From: Bordetella genomosp. 2
GTDB lineage: Bacteria > Pseudomonadota > Gammaproteobacteria > Burkholderiales > Burkholderiaceae_B
NCBI RefSeq assembly: GCF_002261345.1
Contig: NZ_NEVT01000003.1
Span: 682,001 to 746,000, forward strand
DNA length: 64,000 nt
Direction of reading: 5' to 3'
Part shown: piece after piece, positions 38,026-48,225 of the stretch
Numbering within the stretch: the first letter of the stretch is position 1
Layout of the letters: every line of letters begins with the position of its first letter
Notes under the pieces: generated by a model
Databases searched by the model: none
Told to the model about the DNA's origin: nothing
What the model saw: only the letters and a program-made list of their open reading frames with translations
Made by a program: the position numbers and the translations under genes

Positions 38026-38514
38026 ATGGAAGCGATCAAAGATTTCTTCGGCAGCCTGATGCTGGCCGAGCTGCTCAAGGGCATGCGCCTGACGGGCAAG
38101 TACTTCTTCAAGCGCAAGGTCACCTTGCGCTACCCGATGGAAAAGACGCCGACCTCGGCGCGCTTCCGCGGGCTGCACGCGCTGCGCCGCTACCCCAACG
38201 GGGAAGAGCGCTGCATCGCCTGCAAGCTGTGCGAAGCCGTCTGCCCGGCGCTGGCCATCACCATCGAATCGGACATCCGCGACGACGGCACCCGCCGCAC
38301 GACGCGCTACGACATCGATCTCACCAAGTGCATTTTCTGCGGCTTCTGTGAAGAAAGCTGCCCCGTGGATTCCATCGTGGAAACCCATATCCACGAATAC
38401 CACGGCGAAAAACGCGGCGACCTGTACTTCACCAAAGACATGCTGCTCGCCGTGGGCGACCGCTACGAAGCCGAAATCGCCCGCCGCCGGGCCGAAGACG
38501 CGCCATACCGTTGA
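38026..38514 (+). CDS. nuoI: NADH-quinone oxidoreductase subunit I
   Basis: 162 residues with two 4Fe-4S clusters (N6a, N6b): [16 protein letters not shown] and [16 protein letters not shown]. It is the peripheral-arm subunit that passes electrons to NuoB. AGGAT precedes the ATG, 21 bases after nuoH. Confidence 0.97.
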   Translation: MEAIKDFFGSLMLAELLKGMRLTGKYFFKRKVTLRYPMEKTPTSARFRGLHALRRYPNGEERCIACKLCEAVCPALAITIESDIRDDGTRRTTRYDIDLTKCIFCGFCEESCPVDSIVETHIHEYHGEKRGDLYFTKDMLLAVGDRYEAEIARRRAEDAPYR

Positions 38515-38531
38515 CGCCTAAGGTCTGATCC

Positions 38532-39179
38532 ATGACTTTCACCACTGTCCTGTTCTACATATTGGCTGCCGTCCTGGTGATCGCCGCGTTCCGCGTCATC
38601 ACCGCGCGCAGTCCCGTCACCGCCGTCCTGCACCTGATCCTCGCCTTCGCCAACGCGGCCATGCTGTGGATGCTGCTCGGCGCCGAGTTCCTGGCGCTGC
38701 TGCTGGTGCTGGTATACGTGGGCGCCGTAATGGTGCTGTTCCTGTTCGTGGTCATGATGCTCGACATCCGCATCGATGCGCTGCGCCATGGCCTCAAGAC
38801 CTACCTGCCGCTCGGCCTGATCATCGGCGCGGTGCTGGTGCTCGAGATGTCGTTCGTGCTGGGCGCCACCTGGTACGGCGCCGGCCCGCAGGCGCCGGTC
38901 GCGGGCGACTACAACAACACCCGCGCGCTGGGCGAGGCCATGTACACCCAGTACGTGTACGCCGTCGAAGTGGGCGCCGCGCTGCTGCTGGTGGGCATGG
39001 TCGCCGCCATCGCGCTGACGCTGCGCCGCCGCCGCGACGCCAAGTACAACGATCCGTCCGCCGCCGTGCGCGTGCGGGCCAAGGACCGCTTCCGCCTGGT
39101 CAGCATGCCTGCCCAGAGCGATCGCGCCCAGGGCCGCGTGACCGCGCCCGCCGACGACGCCCAAGGAGAAAAAGAATGA
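38532..39179 (+). CDS. nuoJ: NADH-quinone oxidoreductase subunit J
   Basis: 215 residues, five membrane helices, then a polar tail of about 45 residues. The third helix with [22 protein letters not shown] contains the pi-bulge region important for coupling. It is a membrane-arm subunit. Its stop overlaps the nuoK start. Confidence 0.95.
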   Translation: MTFTTVLFYILAAVLVIAAFRVITARSPVTAVLHLILAFANAAMLWMLLGAEFLALLLVLVYVGAVMVLFLFVVMMLDIRIDALRHGLKTYLPLGLIIGAVLVLEMSFVLGATWYGAGPQAPVAGDYNNTRALGEAMYTQYVYAVEVGAALLLVGMVAAIALTLRRRRDAKYNDPSAAVRVRAKDRFRLVSMPAQSDRAQGRVTAPADDAQGEKE

Positions 39180-39484
39180 CGCTGACGCTGGCCCACTACC
39201 TGGTGCTGGGTGCGATCCTGTTCGCCATCGGCATCTTCGGCATCTTCCTGAACCGTCGCAACCTGATCATCCTGCTGATGTCCATCGAGCTCGTGCTGCT
39301 GGCCGTCAACATGAATTTCGTGGCGTTTTCCAGCTGGTTCGGCGATACCGCCGGCCAGGTGTTCGTGTTCTTCATCCTGACGGTGGCCGCCGCCGAGGCC
39401 GCCATCGGGCTGGCCATCCTGGTGCTGCTGTTCCGCAACCTGAACACGATCAACGTTGACGAACTCGATCGCCTGAAGGGCTGA
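39176..39484 (+). CDS. nuoK: NADH-quinone oxidoreductase subunit K
   Basis: 102 residues, three helices, related to MrpC. The proton-path Glu residues lie in [20 protein letters not shown] and [17 protein letters not shown]. The ATG at 39176 follows AAGGAG and overlaps the nuoJ stop (ATGA); the longer open frame upstream is a shadow of nuoJ. Confidence 0.97.
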   Translation: MTLTLAHYLVLGAILFAIGIFGIFLNRRNLIILLMSIELVLLAVNMNFVAFSSWFGDTAGQVFVFFILTVAAAEAAIGLAILVLLFRNLNTINVDELDRLKG

Positions 39485-39501
39485 CGGGGTATTGGAAGAA
39501 A

Positions 39502-41517
39502 ATGTCTAGCTCACCCAACCTGTACTTGCTGATCGCGCTGGCGCCACTGGCCGGCGCGATTCTTGCCGGGCTGTTCGGCACCGGGTTCCTGGGCCGGCCC
39601 ATCGGCCGCCGCGGTTCGCACATCATCACCATCCTGGGGGTGCTGATCTCCACGGTGGGTTCGCTGGTCGTGCTCGGCGACGTGCTCAACGGCCACACCT
39701 ACGACGGCACGGTCTACACCTGGAGCCTGATCGGCCAGACCAAGCTCGAGATCGGCTTCCTGATCGACCCGCTGTCGGCCATGATGATGGTGGTGGTCAC
39801 CTCGGTATCGCTGATGGTGCACATCTACACCATCGGCTACATGGCCGACGACCCCGGCTACCAGCGCTTCTTCGCGTACATCTCGCTGTTCACCTTCTCG
39901 ATGCTGATGCTGGTCATGTCCAACAACATGGTCCAGCTGTTCTTCGGCTGGGAAGCGGTGGGCCTGGTGTCGTACCTGCTGATCGGCTTCTGGTACACGC
40001 GCCCCACGGCCATCTTCGCCAACATGAAGGCGTTCCTGATCAACCGGGTCGGCGACTTCGGCTTCGTGCTGGGCATCGGCCTGCTGTTCGCCTACGCCGG
40101 CACCATGCACTACGCCGACGTGTTCGCGCAGGCCGACAAGCTGGCCGGCGAGACCCTGCCGGGCACCGACTGGATGCTGCTCACCGTGGCCTGCATCTGC
40201 CTGTTCATCGGCGCCATGGGCAAATCCGCCCAGGTGCCGCTGCACGCCTGGCTGCCCGATTCCATGGAAGGCCCCACGCCGATCTCGGCGCTGATCCACG
40301 CCGCCACCATGGTGACGGCCGGCATCTTCATGGTGGCGCGCTTCTCGCCGCTGTTCGAGCTGTCCGACACCGCGCTGTCGTTCGTGATCGTCATCGGCGC
40401 CATCGGCGCGCTGTTCCTGGGCATCCTGGGCATCATCCAGAACGACATCAAGCGGGTGGTGGCGTATTCCACGCTGTCGCAGCTCGGCTACATGACCGTG
40501 GCGCTGGGCGCCTCCGCCTACTCGGTGGCCATCTTCCACCTGATGACGCACGCCTTCTTCAAGGCGCTGCTGTTCCTGGGCGCGGGCTCGGTGATCATCG
40601 GCATGCACCACGACCAGGACATCCGCAACATGGGCGGCCTGCGCAAGTACATGCCCATCACCTGGATCACTTTCCTGCTGGGCACGCTGGCCCTGGTCGG
40701 CACCCCGTTCTTCTCGGGCTTCTATTCCAAGGAGCACATCATCGAGGCCGCCGGCGCGGCCGGCGTCTGGGGCGCCAGCTTCGCGTACTACGCCACCCTG
40801 GTCGGCGTGTTCGTCACCTCGCTGTACTCGTTCCGGGTGTACTTCCTGGTCTTCCATGGCAAGGAGCGCTTCGATACCAGCGGCCATGGCCATGGCCATG
40901 ACGCCCACGGCCATGACGACCACGGCCACCACGGCGGCACGCCGCATGAATCGCCCTGGGTCGTGACCCTGCCGCTGGTGCTGCTGGCGATCCCCTCGGT
41001 GCTGATCGGCGCCTGGGTGGTAGACCCGATGCTGTTCGGCGGCTTCTTCGACGGCGTGATCAAGGTGCTGCCCCAGCACCCGGCCATGCACGAGCTGGGC
41101 GAGGAATGGCACGGCTGGGTCGCCTTCGGCCTGCACGCCTTCCAGACCGTGCCGTTCTGGCTGGTGGTGGCGGGCGCCGTCATCGCGTGGTACTGCTACC
41201 TCGTCAACCCCAAGGTGCCGGCCGCCATCAAGTCGAGCCTGTCGGGCATCTACAAGCTGCTGGACAACAAGTACTACGTCGACTGGATCAACGAACAGGT
41301 CATTGCGCGCGGCGCGCGCTGCCTGGGGCATGGGCTCTGGCAGACCGGTGACCGCGGCCTGATCGACGGCGTGGTGGTCAACGGCAGCGCCCGCGTGGTG
41401 GGCTGGGTGGCCGCGGTCAGCCGCCACCTGCAGTCCGGCTACATCTATCACTACGCGTTCGCGATGATCATCGGCATCATGGCGCTGGTAACTTTCTTTG
41501 TGCTGATTCCCCAATGA
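39502..41517 (+). CDS. nuoL: NADH-quinone oxidoreductase subunit L
   Basis: 671 residues, the distal antiporter-like proton pump with the long lateral helix near its C-terminus. Antiporter marks: FFGWEAVGLVSYLLIGFWY, GKSAQVPLHAWLPDSMEGPTPISALIHAATMVTAG and QNDIKRVVAYSTLSQLGYM (in sections). Between helices, about residues 459-480, there is a His/Asp/Gly-rich loop (GHGHGHDAHGHDDHGHHGG) absent from E. coli NuoL. Its stop overlaps nuoM. Confidence 0.97.
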   Translation: MSSSPNLYLLIALAPLAGAILAGLFGTGFLGRPIGRRGSHIITILGVLISTVGSLVVLGDVLNGHTYDGTVYTWSLIGQTKLEIGFLIDPLSAMMMVVVTSVSLMVHIYTIGYMADDPGYQRFFAYISLFTFSMLMLVMSNNMVQLFFGWEAVGLVSYLLIGFWYTRPTAIFANMKAFLINRVGDFGFVLGIGLLFAYAGTMHYADVFAQADKLAGETLPGTDWMLLTVACICLFIGAMGKSAQVPLHAWLPDSMEGPTPISALIHAATMVTAGIFMVARFSPLFELSDTALSFVIVIGAIGALFLGILGIIQNDIKRVVAYSTLSQLGYMTVALGASAYSVAIFHLMTHAFFKALLFLGAGSVIIGMHHDQDIRNMGGLRKYMPITWITFLLGTLALVGTPFFSGFYSKEHIIEAAGAAGVWGASFAYYATLVGVFVTSLYSFRVYFLVFHGKERFDTSGHGHGHDAHGHDDHGHHGGTPHESPWVVTLPLVLLAIPSVLIGAWVVDPMLFGGFFDGVIKVLPQHPAMHELGEEWHGWVAFGLHAFQTVPFWLVVAGAVIAWYCYLVNPKVPAAIKSSLSGIYKLLDNKYYVDWINEQVIARGARCLGHGLWQTGDRGLIDGVVVNGSARVVGWVAAVSRHLQSGYIYHYAFAMIIGIMALVTFFVLIPQ

Positions 41518-43016
41518 CGGCAAGCGACATGGCATCCAACACTTTTCCCTGGCTTACGCTTGCGATCTTCGTTCCGATCGTATTCGGCCTGCTGGTGCTG
41601 GCTCTGGGCCGCGACGACCGTCCCGGGCTGACGCGCGGCCTCTCGCTCGTCGGGGCGCTGGCCGGTTTCGTGGTCACCATTCCGCTCTACACGGGCTTCG
41701 ATTCCTCCACCGCCGCCATGCAGTTCGTCGAGAAGGCGTCCTGGATCGAGGCGTTCAACGTCAACTACCACCTGGGCGTGGACGGCATTTCGCTGTGGTT
41801 CGTGCTGCTGACCGCGTTCATCACCATCATCGTGGTGCTGGCCGGCTGGGAAGTCATCACCAGCCGCGTGGCGCAGTACATGGCCGCCTTCCTGATCTTG
41901 TCGGGCCTGATGGTGGGCGTGTTTGCGGCGCTCGACGGCCTGCTGTTCTACGTGTTCTTCGAGGCCACCCTGATCCCGATGTACATCATCATCGGCGTGT
42001 GGGGCGGCCCCAACCGGGTCTACGCCGCGTTCAAGTTCTTCCTGTACACGCTGCTGGGTTCGCTGCTCACGCTGGTGGCCTTCCTCTACCTGTGGAACGT
42101 CTCGGGCGGCTCGTTCGACATCCAGACCTGGCACCAGACCAAGCTGGGCTACACGCCGCAGGTGCTGATCTTCCTGGCGCTGCTGGCCGCCTTCGCGGTC
42201 AAGGTGCCGATGTGGCCGGTCCATACCTGGCTGCCGGACGCCCACGTCGAGGCCCCCACGGGCGGCTCGGTGGTGCTGGCGGCCATCATGCTGAAGCTGG
42301 GCGCCTACGGCTTCCTGCGCTTCTCGCTGCCGATCGCGCCCGACGCCTCGCACAGCCTGGCCGGCCTCATGATCGCCCTGTCGCTGATCGCCGTCATCTA
42401 CATCGGCCTGGTCGCCATCGTCCAGGACGACATGAAGAAGCTGGTGGCCTATTCGTCGGTGGCCCACATGGGCTTCGTGACCCTGGGCTTCTTCATCTTC
42501 AATACGGCCGGCGTCGAGGGCGCGATCGTGCAGATGATCTCGCACGGCTTCGTGTCGGGCGCCATGTTCTTCTGCATCGGCGTGCTGTACGACCGCCTGC
42601 ACTCGCGGCGTATCGCCGACTACGGCGGCGTCATCAACGTGATGCCGCGCTTCGTCACCTTCTTCGTGCTGTTCTCCATGGCCAACAGCGGCCTGCCCGC
42701 CACCAGCGGCTTCGTGGGCGAGTTCATGGTGATCATGGGCGCGGTCGAGCACAATTTCTGGATCGGCCTGCTGGCCGCGACGGCGCTGATCCTGGGCGCC
42801 TCGTACTCGCTGTGGATGGTCAAGCGCGTGGCGTTCGGCGACATCGCCAATGACAACGTGCGCGCCCTGACCGACATCAATGCGCGCGAATTCCTGATCC
42901 TCGGCGTGATGGCCATTGCCGTGTTGTACATGGGCATACATCCCAAGCCCTTTACCGACGTCATGCACGCTTCGGTCGAGGCCCTGCTGCAACACGTTGC
43001 CGTCTCGAAACTGTAA
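41514..43016 (+). CDS. nuoM: NADH-quinone oxidoreductase subunit M
   Basis: 500 residues, antiporter-like proton pump. The conserved Glu region (FYVFFEATLIPMYIIIGVWGG), the KVPMWPVHTWLPDAHVEAP loop and QDDMKKLVAYSSVAHMGFV are intact. The ATG at 41514 overlaps the nuoL stop; a second ATG five codons later (MASNTFPWLTLAI) could be the true start. Confidence 0.96.
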   Translation: MTASDMASNTFPWLTLAIFVPIVFGLLVLALGRDDRPGLTRGLSLVGALAGFVVTIPLYTGFDSSTAAMQFVEKASWIEAFNVNYHLGVDGISLWFVLLTAFITIIVVLAGWEVITSRVAQYMAAFLILSGLMVGVFAALDGLLFYVFFEATLIPMYIIIGVWGGPNRVYAAFKFFLYTLLGSLLTLVAFLYLWNVSGGSFDIQTWHQTKLGYTPQVLIFLALLAAFAVKVPMWPVHTWLPDAHVEAPTGGSVVLAAIMLKLGAYGFLRFSLPIAPDASHSLAGLMIALSLIAVIYIGLVAIVQDDMKKLVAYSSVAHMGFVTLGFFIFNTAGVEGAIVQMISHGFVSGAMFFCIGVLYDRLHSRRIADYGGVINVMPRFVTFFVLFSMANSGLPATSGFVGEFMVIMGAVEHNFWIGLLAATALILGASYSLWMVKRVAFGDIANDNVRALTDINAREFLILGVMAIAVLYMGIHPKPFTDVMHASVEALLQHVAVSKL

Positions 43017-43025
43017 GACTGAACC

Positions 43026-44510
43026 ATGATGCAATCCCACATCGATTTCGCCCTGGCCGCACCCGAGATCCTGTTGCTGGTTTTCGCGCTGGCGATCCTG
43101 TTGATCGACGCGGTCAGCTCGCATCCCGAGCGCAAGCCCACGTTCGTGCTTTCGCTGCTGGCACTGGGCGTGCTGACGGTCGTGTCGCTGGTGCAGTGGA
43201 ACGACGGCGCCGTCGGCCGCACCTTCAATGGCCTGTACGTGGCGGACAACCTCTCGCACCTGCTCAAGATCGCCTCGTATGTCGCCGTGGCGGCGACGCT
43301 GGTCTACGGCCGGGCCTACGCCCAGGCGCGCGACATGCTGCGCGGCGGCGAGCTCTACGTGCTGACGCTGATGGCCCTGCTGGGCCAGATGGTCATGATC
43401 TCGGCGGGCAACCTGATCAGCATCTACCTGGGCCTGGAGCTGATGTCGCTGGCCCTGTATGCCCTGATCGCGCTGCGCCGCGACGACGTGGTGGCCACCG
43501 AGGCGGCCATGAAGTACTTCGTGCTGGGCGCGCTGGCTTCCGGCTTCCTGCTGTACGGCATGTCCATGGTCTACGGCGCCACCGGGCAGCTCGACATCGC
43601 GGAGATCGCCAAGGTGGTTTCCGCCGGCCGCCAGGAGAACATGGCGCTGGTGTTCGGGGTGGTGTTCCTGGTTGCCGGCCTGGCCTTCAAGCTGGGCGCG
43701 GTGCCGTTCCACATGTGGGTGCCCGACGTATACCAGGGTTCGCCCACCGCGGTGACGCTGATCCTGGGCGCGGCGCCCAAGCTCGCGGCCTTCGCCATTG
43801 CGCTGCGCCTGCTGGTCGAGGGCCTGCACGGCCTGGCCGCCGACTGGCAGCCCATGCTGATGATCCTGGCCGTGCTGTCGCTGGCCATCGGCAACCTGAC
43901 CGCCATCGCGCAGACCAATTTCAAGCGCATGCTGGCGTACTCGACCATCTCGCACGTGGGCTTCGTGCTGCTGGGCCTGATGTCCGGCGCCGTGGAGGGC
44001 AATCCCGGCGCGTCGGCGCAGGCGTACGGCTCGGCCCTGTTCTACATGCTGGTCTACGTGCTGACCACGCTGGGCACCTTCGGCATGGTGCTGCTGCTGT
44101 CGCGCCAGGGTTTCGAGTGCGAGCACATCGACGACCTGAAGGGCCTGAACCGCCGCAGCCCCTGGCACGCCGCCATCCTGCTGCTGCTGATGTTCTCGCT
44201 GACCGGCATCCCGCCCATGGTGGGCTTCTATGCCAAGCTGGCCGTGCTGCAGGTGCTGGTCGAGGCCGGCCATGTGGCACTGGCGGTGGTCGCGGTGCTG
44301 TTCTCCCTGATCGGCGCCTTCTACTACCTGCGCGTGGTCAAGGTGGTCTATTTCGACGAGCCGGTGGCCGAAGTCGGGCCGGTGGCGGCTTCGTGCGGGC
44401 CGCGCGGCGTGCTGTCGCTGAACGGCGCGCTGATCCTGGTCCTGGGCATCCTGCCGGGCGGGCTGATGGCGCTGTGCGTGCATGCCATCCAGACCTCGCT
44501 GGGGCTGTAA
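43026..44510 (+). CDS. nuoN: NADH-quinone oxidoreductase subunit N
   Basis: 494 residues, the third antiporter-like subunit. Marks: [19 protein letters not shown] (with the key Glu), [23 protein letters not shown] and [22 protein letters not shown] (in sections). There are two ATGs in a row at the start. Last canonical nuo gene, 12 bases before the DUF2818 gene. Confidence 0.97.
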   Translation: MMQSHIDFALAAPEILLLVFALAILLIDAVSSHPERKPTFVLSLLALGVLTVVSLVQWNDGAVGRTFNGLYVADNLSHLLKIASYVAVAATLVYGRAYAQARDMLRGGELYVLTLMALLGQMVMISAGNLISIYLGLELMSLALYALIALRRDDVVATEAAMKYFVLGALASGFLLYGMSMVYGATGQLDIAEIAKVVSAGRQENMALVFGVVFLVAGLAFKLGAVPFHMWVPDVYQGSPTAVTLILGAAPKLAAFAIALRLLVEGLHGLAADWQPMLMILAVLSLAIGNLTAIAQTNFKRMLAYSTISHVGFVLLGLMSGAVEGNPGASAQAYGSALFYMLVYVLTTLGTFGMVLLLSRQGFECEHIDDLKGLNRRSPWHAAILLLLMFSLTGIPPMVGFYAKLAVLQVLVEAGHVALAVVAVLFSLIGAFYYLRVVKVVYFDEPVAEVGPVAASCGPRGVLSLNGALILVLGILPGGLMALCVHAIQTSLGL

Positions 44511-44522
44511 GCAGGCCGGGGG

Positions 44523-44843
44523 ATGAACCAGACCCTCGCCGTCTGGCTATTGATTGCGTTGGCGCTGGTCAGCGCCAACCTGCCGTTCCTGACCGAACGT
44601 GTGCTGGCCGTGCTGCCCTGGAAGGGCGGGGCGGCCAAGCCGTTCTGGCTGCGCATGCTGGAACTCCTGCTGTACTACGCCCTGGTCATCGCCCTGGGAT
44701 TCGCCTTCGAGGCCGCGCTGGGCAACTCGTTCTCGCAGGGCTGGGAGTTCTACGCCATTACGCTGAGCCTGTACCTGGTGCTGGGCTACCCGGGCTTCGT
44801 CTACCGGTATTTGTTCAAGCGCCATCCTTCTTTGCGATCCTGA
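44523..44843 (+). CDS. DUF2818 small membrane protein at the end of the nuo operon
   Basis: 106 residues with three hydrophobic segments (MNQTLAVWLLIALALVSANL; LLLYYALVIALGFAFEAALG; YAITLSLYLVLGYPGFVYRY). Genes of this type follow nuoN in many beta-proteobacteria, so an accessory or assembly role for complex I is plausible but unproven. It is separated from nuoN by 12 bases and from the terminator by about 20. Confidence 0.88.
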   Translation: MNQTLAVWLLIALALVSANLPFLTERVLAVLPWKGGAAKPFWLRMLELLLYYALVIALGFAFEAALGNSFSQGWEFYAITLSLYLVLGYPGFVYRYLFKRHPSLRS

Positions 44844-44861
44844 GATCCGCTTCCCAGTAAG

Positions 44862-44888
44862 AAGCGCCTGCTTGCAGGCGCTTTTTTT
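44862..44888 (+). terminator. Rho-independent terminator of the nuo operon
   Basis: Stem AAGCGCCTG with its complement around a tight CTTG loop, followed by seven T. Confidence 0.92.
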
Positions 44889-44982
44889 CATCCGGCCGGC
44901 GATAAATCGTTGTAATTCGCGGATCTGTAGCAGATGTTCAGGCGATTGTCAGGTGTTCCATTCAGAATCTAGCCCGATCAAA

Positions 44983-45003
44983 AAATAAGAATCGTTGCTA
45001 TTT
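44983..45003. promoter_or_regulatory. Fur-box-like inverted repeat before the TonB receptor gene
   Basis: AAATA-N2-AA-TCG-TT-N2-TATTT, an AT-rich interrupted palindrome resembling the Fur operator, 19 bases upstream of the GTG start of a siderophore-receptor-type gene. Iron repression is inferred. Confidence 0.45.
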
Positions 45004-45021
45004 CTATTTGGAGAAGCCGTT

Positions 45022-47256
45022 GTGAAGGCCCTGGACTCGTATTCAATGAACTCGCTGGCCTCGTCGCTCGCCGCGGCGATGGTCGCTCCTGCTTTCTGTC
45101 TGGCCTCGCAGGCCAGCGCCCAGACTTCGGTGCAGCAGCTCGCGCCGGTCCAGGTGGAAGGGGAGTCGTCGCCGTACGATGCCCAGGTGTCCCAATCGCC
45201 GAAAATGACGGCGCCCCTGCTGGACACGCCCCGCACGGTGCAGGTGGTGCCCCAGCAGGTGATCCAGGACCAGGCCGCCACTTCGCTGCAGGACGTGCTG
45301 CGCAACTCACCCGGCATCACCTTCGGGGCTGGCGAAGGTGGCCGGCCCGGCGGCGACATTCCCATCATCCGCGGGCAGAATTCGGCCGGCAGCATCTTCG
45401 TCGACGGCGTGCGCGACAGCAGCATCCAGGTCCGCGACACCTTCAACCTGGAACAGGTGGAAATCATCAAGGGGCCGGATTCGGTCTATTCCGGCCGCGG
45501 CGGGGCGGGCGGCAGCATCAACCTGGTGACCAAGAAGCCCAAGGCGGTCGATTTTGCCGAAGGCACGCTGCAGGTGGGCACGGACAATAACTACCGCGCG
45601 ACCGCCGACGGCAACTGGCGCCTGGGAGAGCAGGCGGCGTTCCGCCTGAACCTGATGGGCACTAAGGGCGACGTGCCGGGCCGCGACAGCGCGGTCGACT
45701 TCGAGCGCTGGGGCGTCGCGCCCTCGCTGACGCTGGGCGTGGGGACGCCGACGCGCATCACCCTGGGCTATGAGCATTACCAGGACGACAGCATGCCCGA
45801 CTACTCGATCCCGTACGATCCCGAGTCGGGGCAGCCGGTGACCGAGACGCGCGGCGTCAGCCGCAAGACCTTCTACGGCCTGAAGGAGCGCGATTTCTTC
45901 AAGACGCGCGACGATACGTTCACGCTGACTGTCGAGCACGATTTTGCCAGCAACCTGCGCCTGCGCAACGTCATGCGCTACAGCCGAGCCACCACCGATT
46001 ACGCGGCCACCAACCCGGACGACAGCAAGGGCAACGTCGTGCTGGGCAAGGTCGCGCGTGTGCTCAAGAGCGGCTACGACATCAACAAGTCGTTCTCGAA
46101 CACCACCGACCTGCTGGGCCAGTTCAACACGGGCTCGCTCGAGCATTCGTTCGACCTGGGCTTCGAGTTTTCCACCAGCACGCGCGACAACTATACGTAT
46201 ACCGAGAGCGGCGTGGACCGCAGCACCGATTGCGCCGTGAATACCGGGCCGCTGTGCACGTCGTTGTGGGATCCCGACCCGGGCGACGCCTATGGCGGCA
46301 CGCTGACGCGCAGCGATACGCCCAAGGTGTACCGGACCGACACGGTATCGGTCTACGGCTTCGATACGGTGAAGATCAACGAACAGTGGCAAGCCAGCGC
46401 CGGCGTGCGCCTGGACCGCTACAGCACCAGCGGCAAGAACCTCACGAAGGGCCGCAATGACCCGGCGGGCACGCCCGACGTCTACGATACCTCGCGCGAC
46501 GACACCCTGTTCAACTACCAGCTCGGCGTCGCCTATAAGCCTCTGCCCAACGGCACGGTCTACGCGAGCTTCGGCACTTCCTCCACGCCGGCGGCGATCA
46601 GCACCGCCATCTCGGACTCGGTGTCGGCCGGCAATGCGGACCTCGAACCGGAAAAGAGCCGCACCGTCGAGGTGGGCACCAAGTGGCAGGTGCTCGACGA
46701 TCGCCTGGCCCTGTCGGCCGCGCTGTTCCAGGACATTCGCAAGAACACCAATGTACAGGTCTCGGCCAACGAGACGGAGCAGGTGGGCAAGGCCAAGGTG
46801 CGCGGCCTGGAACTGGGCTTCTCGGGCAGCATCACGCCGAAGTGGAACGTCTACGGCGGCTATACCTTCATGGATAGCGAACTGGTCAAGGGCGCCGCGA
46901 ACAGCGGTGCCGAGGGCGAGGACCTGCCCAACACGCCGCGCCACGCATTCAGCCTGTGGAGCACCTACAAGGTGTTGCCGCAGCTGACGGTGGGCGGCGG
47001 CGCCTACTACGTGGCCAAGGTGTACGGCAATTCGGACGCCTCGGACAACGCCAACGGCACGCCCAAGGCCCGCTGGGTGCCTTCGTACTGGCGCTTCGAC
47101 GCCATGGCGGCGTATCAGTTCAACGAGCACCTGACGGCGCAGCTGAACATCAACAACCTGTTCGACGAGACGTACTACACCAAGGCCTATGCCTCGCACT
47201 ACGCCGCCCTGGGCGCGGGCCGCTCGGCGGTGCTCTCGCTCAACGTGAAGTACTGA
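45022..47256 (+). CDS. TonB-dependent outer-membrane receptor, BfrD/BfrE-like
   Basis: 744 residues from the GTG at 45022, chosen because TTTGGAGAAG lies 8 bases upstream. A signal peptide ends near ASAQTS. The plug domain has a TonB-box-like LAPVQVEGE, then LDTPRTVQVVPQQVIQDQAA, RGQNSAGSIFVDGVRD and VEIIKGPDSVYSGRGGAGGSINLVTKKP. The barrel ends with FDETYYTKAYASHYAALGAG and a C-terminal aromatic strand (VLSLNVKY). It imports a ferric siderophore or other iron source. It closely resembles the Bordetella BfrD/BfrE receptors, which lie after nuoN in B. pertussis; which of the two this is cannot be settled from here. Confidence 0.9.
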   Translation: MKALDSYSMNSLASSLAAAMVAPAFCLASQASAQTSVQQLAPVQVEGESSPYDAQVSQSPKMTAPLLDTPRTVQVVPQQVIQDQAATSLQDVLRNSPGITFGAGEGGRPGGDIPIIRGQNSAGSIFVDGVRDSSIQVRDTFNLEQVEIIKGPDSVYSGRGGAGGSINLVTKKPKAVDFAEGTLQVGTDNNYRATADGNWRLGEQAAFRLNLMGTKGDVPGRDSAVDFERWGVAPSLTLGVGTPTRITLGYEHYQDDSMPDYSIPYDPESGQPVTETRGVSRKTFYGLKERDFFKTRDDTFTLTVEHDFASNLRLRNVMRYSRATTDYAATNPDDSKGNVVLGKVARVLKSGYDINKSFSNTTDLLGQFNTGSLEHSFDLGFEFSTSTRDNYTYTESGVDRSTDCAVNTGPLCTSLWDPDPGDAYGGTLTRSDTPKVYRTDTVSVYGFDTVKINEQWQASAGVRLDRYSTSGKNLTKGRNDPAGTPDVYDTSRDDTLFNYQLGVAYKPLPNGTVYASFGTSSTPAAISTAISDSVSAGNADLEPEKSRTVEVGTKWQVLDDRLALSAALFQDIRKNTNVQVSANETEQVGKAKVRGLELGFSGSITPKWNVYGGYTFMDSELVKGAANSGAEGEDLPNTPRHAFSLWSTYKVLPQLTVGGGAYYVAKVYGNSDASDNANGTPKARWVPSYWRFDAMAAYQFNEHLTAQLNINNLFDETYYTKAYASHYAALGAGRSAVLSLNVKY

Positions 47257-47269
47257 GGCGCGGCAGGCA

Positions 47270-47298
47270 GGTGTCAGGCTCCGCAGGCGCCTGACACC
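47270..47298. repeat. Dispersed GGTGTCAGGC hairpin, copy 1, probable bidirectional terminator
   Basis: Arms GGTGTCAGGC and GCCTGACACC around 9 bases, between the converging receptor and serB genes. The same GGTGTC/GACACC arm core occurs in the hairpin at 52935-52963. Confidence 0.65.
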
Positions 47299-47323
47299 CG
47301 GCCGTGCCCGCAATGCCCGCGGT

Positions 47324-48181
47324 TCAGCTTTCGAACCAGTTCAGCACGCCGTCCAGCCCGGCCACGTTCAGCGCGTAGGGCGTCTGTTGGCGCACGATCG
47401 GCTTGGCGCGATAGGCCACCGCATAGCGGGCGGCGCCCAGCATTTTCAGGTCGTTGGCGCCATCGCCCAGGGCGATGGTGTGCTCCGGCGTGGCGCCATG
47501 GGCCTGCGCGAAGGCGCGCAAGTGGGCGAGCTTGGCGTCGGCGTCGAGGATGTCGCCCAGCACCTTGCCGGTGAGCACGCCATCGCGGACCTCCAGCGTA
47601 TTGGCATGCGCGCTGTCGAGCCCGAGGCGTTCGCGCAGGCGCTCGGTGAAGAACGTGAAGCCGCCCGACACCAGCAGCACCTTCAGGCCCGCGGCCCGGG
47701 CCGTGGCAATCAGGCGCTCCGCGCCCGGATTGAGCCGCAGTTTCTCGCTATAGACCTGTTCCAGCGCGCTGGCCGGGGTGCCGGCCAGCAGCGCCACCCG
47801 GCGGCGCAGGCTTTCGGCGAAGTCCTTGATCTCGCCGCGCATGGCCGCCTCGGTGATCTCGGCCACCTGCGGCTTCACGCCCGCCACGCCGGCAATCTCG
47901 TCGATGCACTCGATGTTGATGAGCGTGGAGTCCATGTCCATGGCCAGCACCTTGCATTGCGCCAGGCGCGCGCCGGCGGGGACGAAGGCGGTATCCACGC
48001 TGTGCTGTTCGCCCCAGGCGGTGACCTGCCGGCGCACTTCGGCATCCTGGTCGACGTCGAGCAGACGCGCGGCCGTGGCGCCGAGCTGCACGACGCCCTG
48101 GGCGTTGGCCAGGGCGGCCAGCTGCTCGACCTGGGCGGCGTTCAGGGACGGGGACTGGATGACGAGGTGATGCGTGGGCAT
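47324..48181 (-). CDS. serB: Phosphoserine phosphatase
   Basis: 285 residues, HAD family, last step of serine synthesis. Catalytic motif I is VLAMDMDSTLINIECIDEIA, motif II VLLVSGGFTFF, motif III Lys region (RAKPIV follows) and motif IV IALGDGANDLKMLG. The first 75 residues are the regulatory-type domain seen in proteobacterial SerB. The start at 48181 (MPTHHLVIQSPSLNAAQ) is typical. The frame is open far upstream only as a shadow of mfd. Confidence 0.96.
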   Translation of the reverse strand: MPTHHLVIQSPSLNAAQVEQLAALANAQGVVQLGATAARLLDVDQDAEVRRQVTAWGEQHSVDTAFVPAGARLAQCKVLAMDMDSTLINIECIDEIAGVAGVKPQVAEITEAAMRGEIKDFAESLRRRVALLAGTPASALEQVYSEKLRLNPGAERLIATARAAGLKVLLVSGGFTFFTERLRERLGLDSAHANTLEVRDGVLTGKVLGDILDADAKLAHLRAFAQAHGATPEHTIALGDGANDLKMLGAARYAVAYRAKPIVRQQTPYALNVAGLDGVLNWFES

Positions 48182-48225
48182 GGCGGATCCGGAGGAAGAA
48201 GGCACGATGAGGCGGCGGCTGGATA

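Noticed and set aside
41451-44483. 1010-codon open frame opposite nuoM/nuoN
   Set aside because: GC-rich codon-position bias keeps the antisense frame open; the translation is low-complexity Gln/His/Arg with no domain, while the plus strand is plainly nuoM and nuoN. The same applies to 39511-41535, 34611-36944 and 30763-33207.
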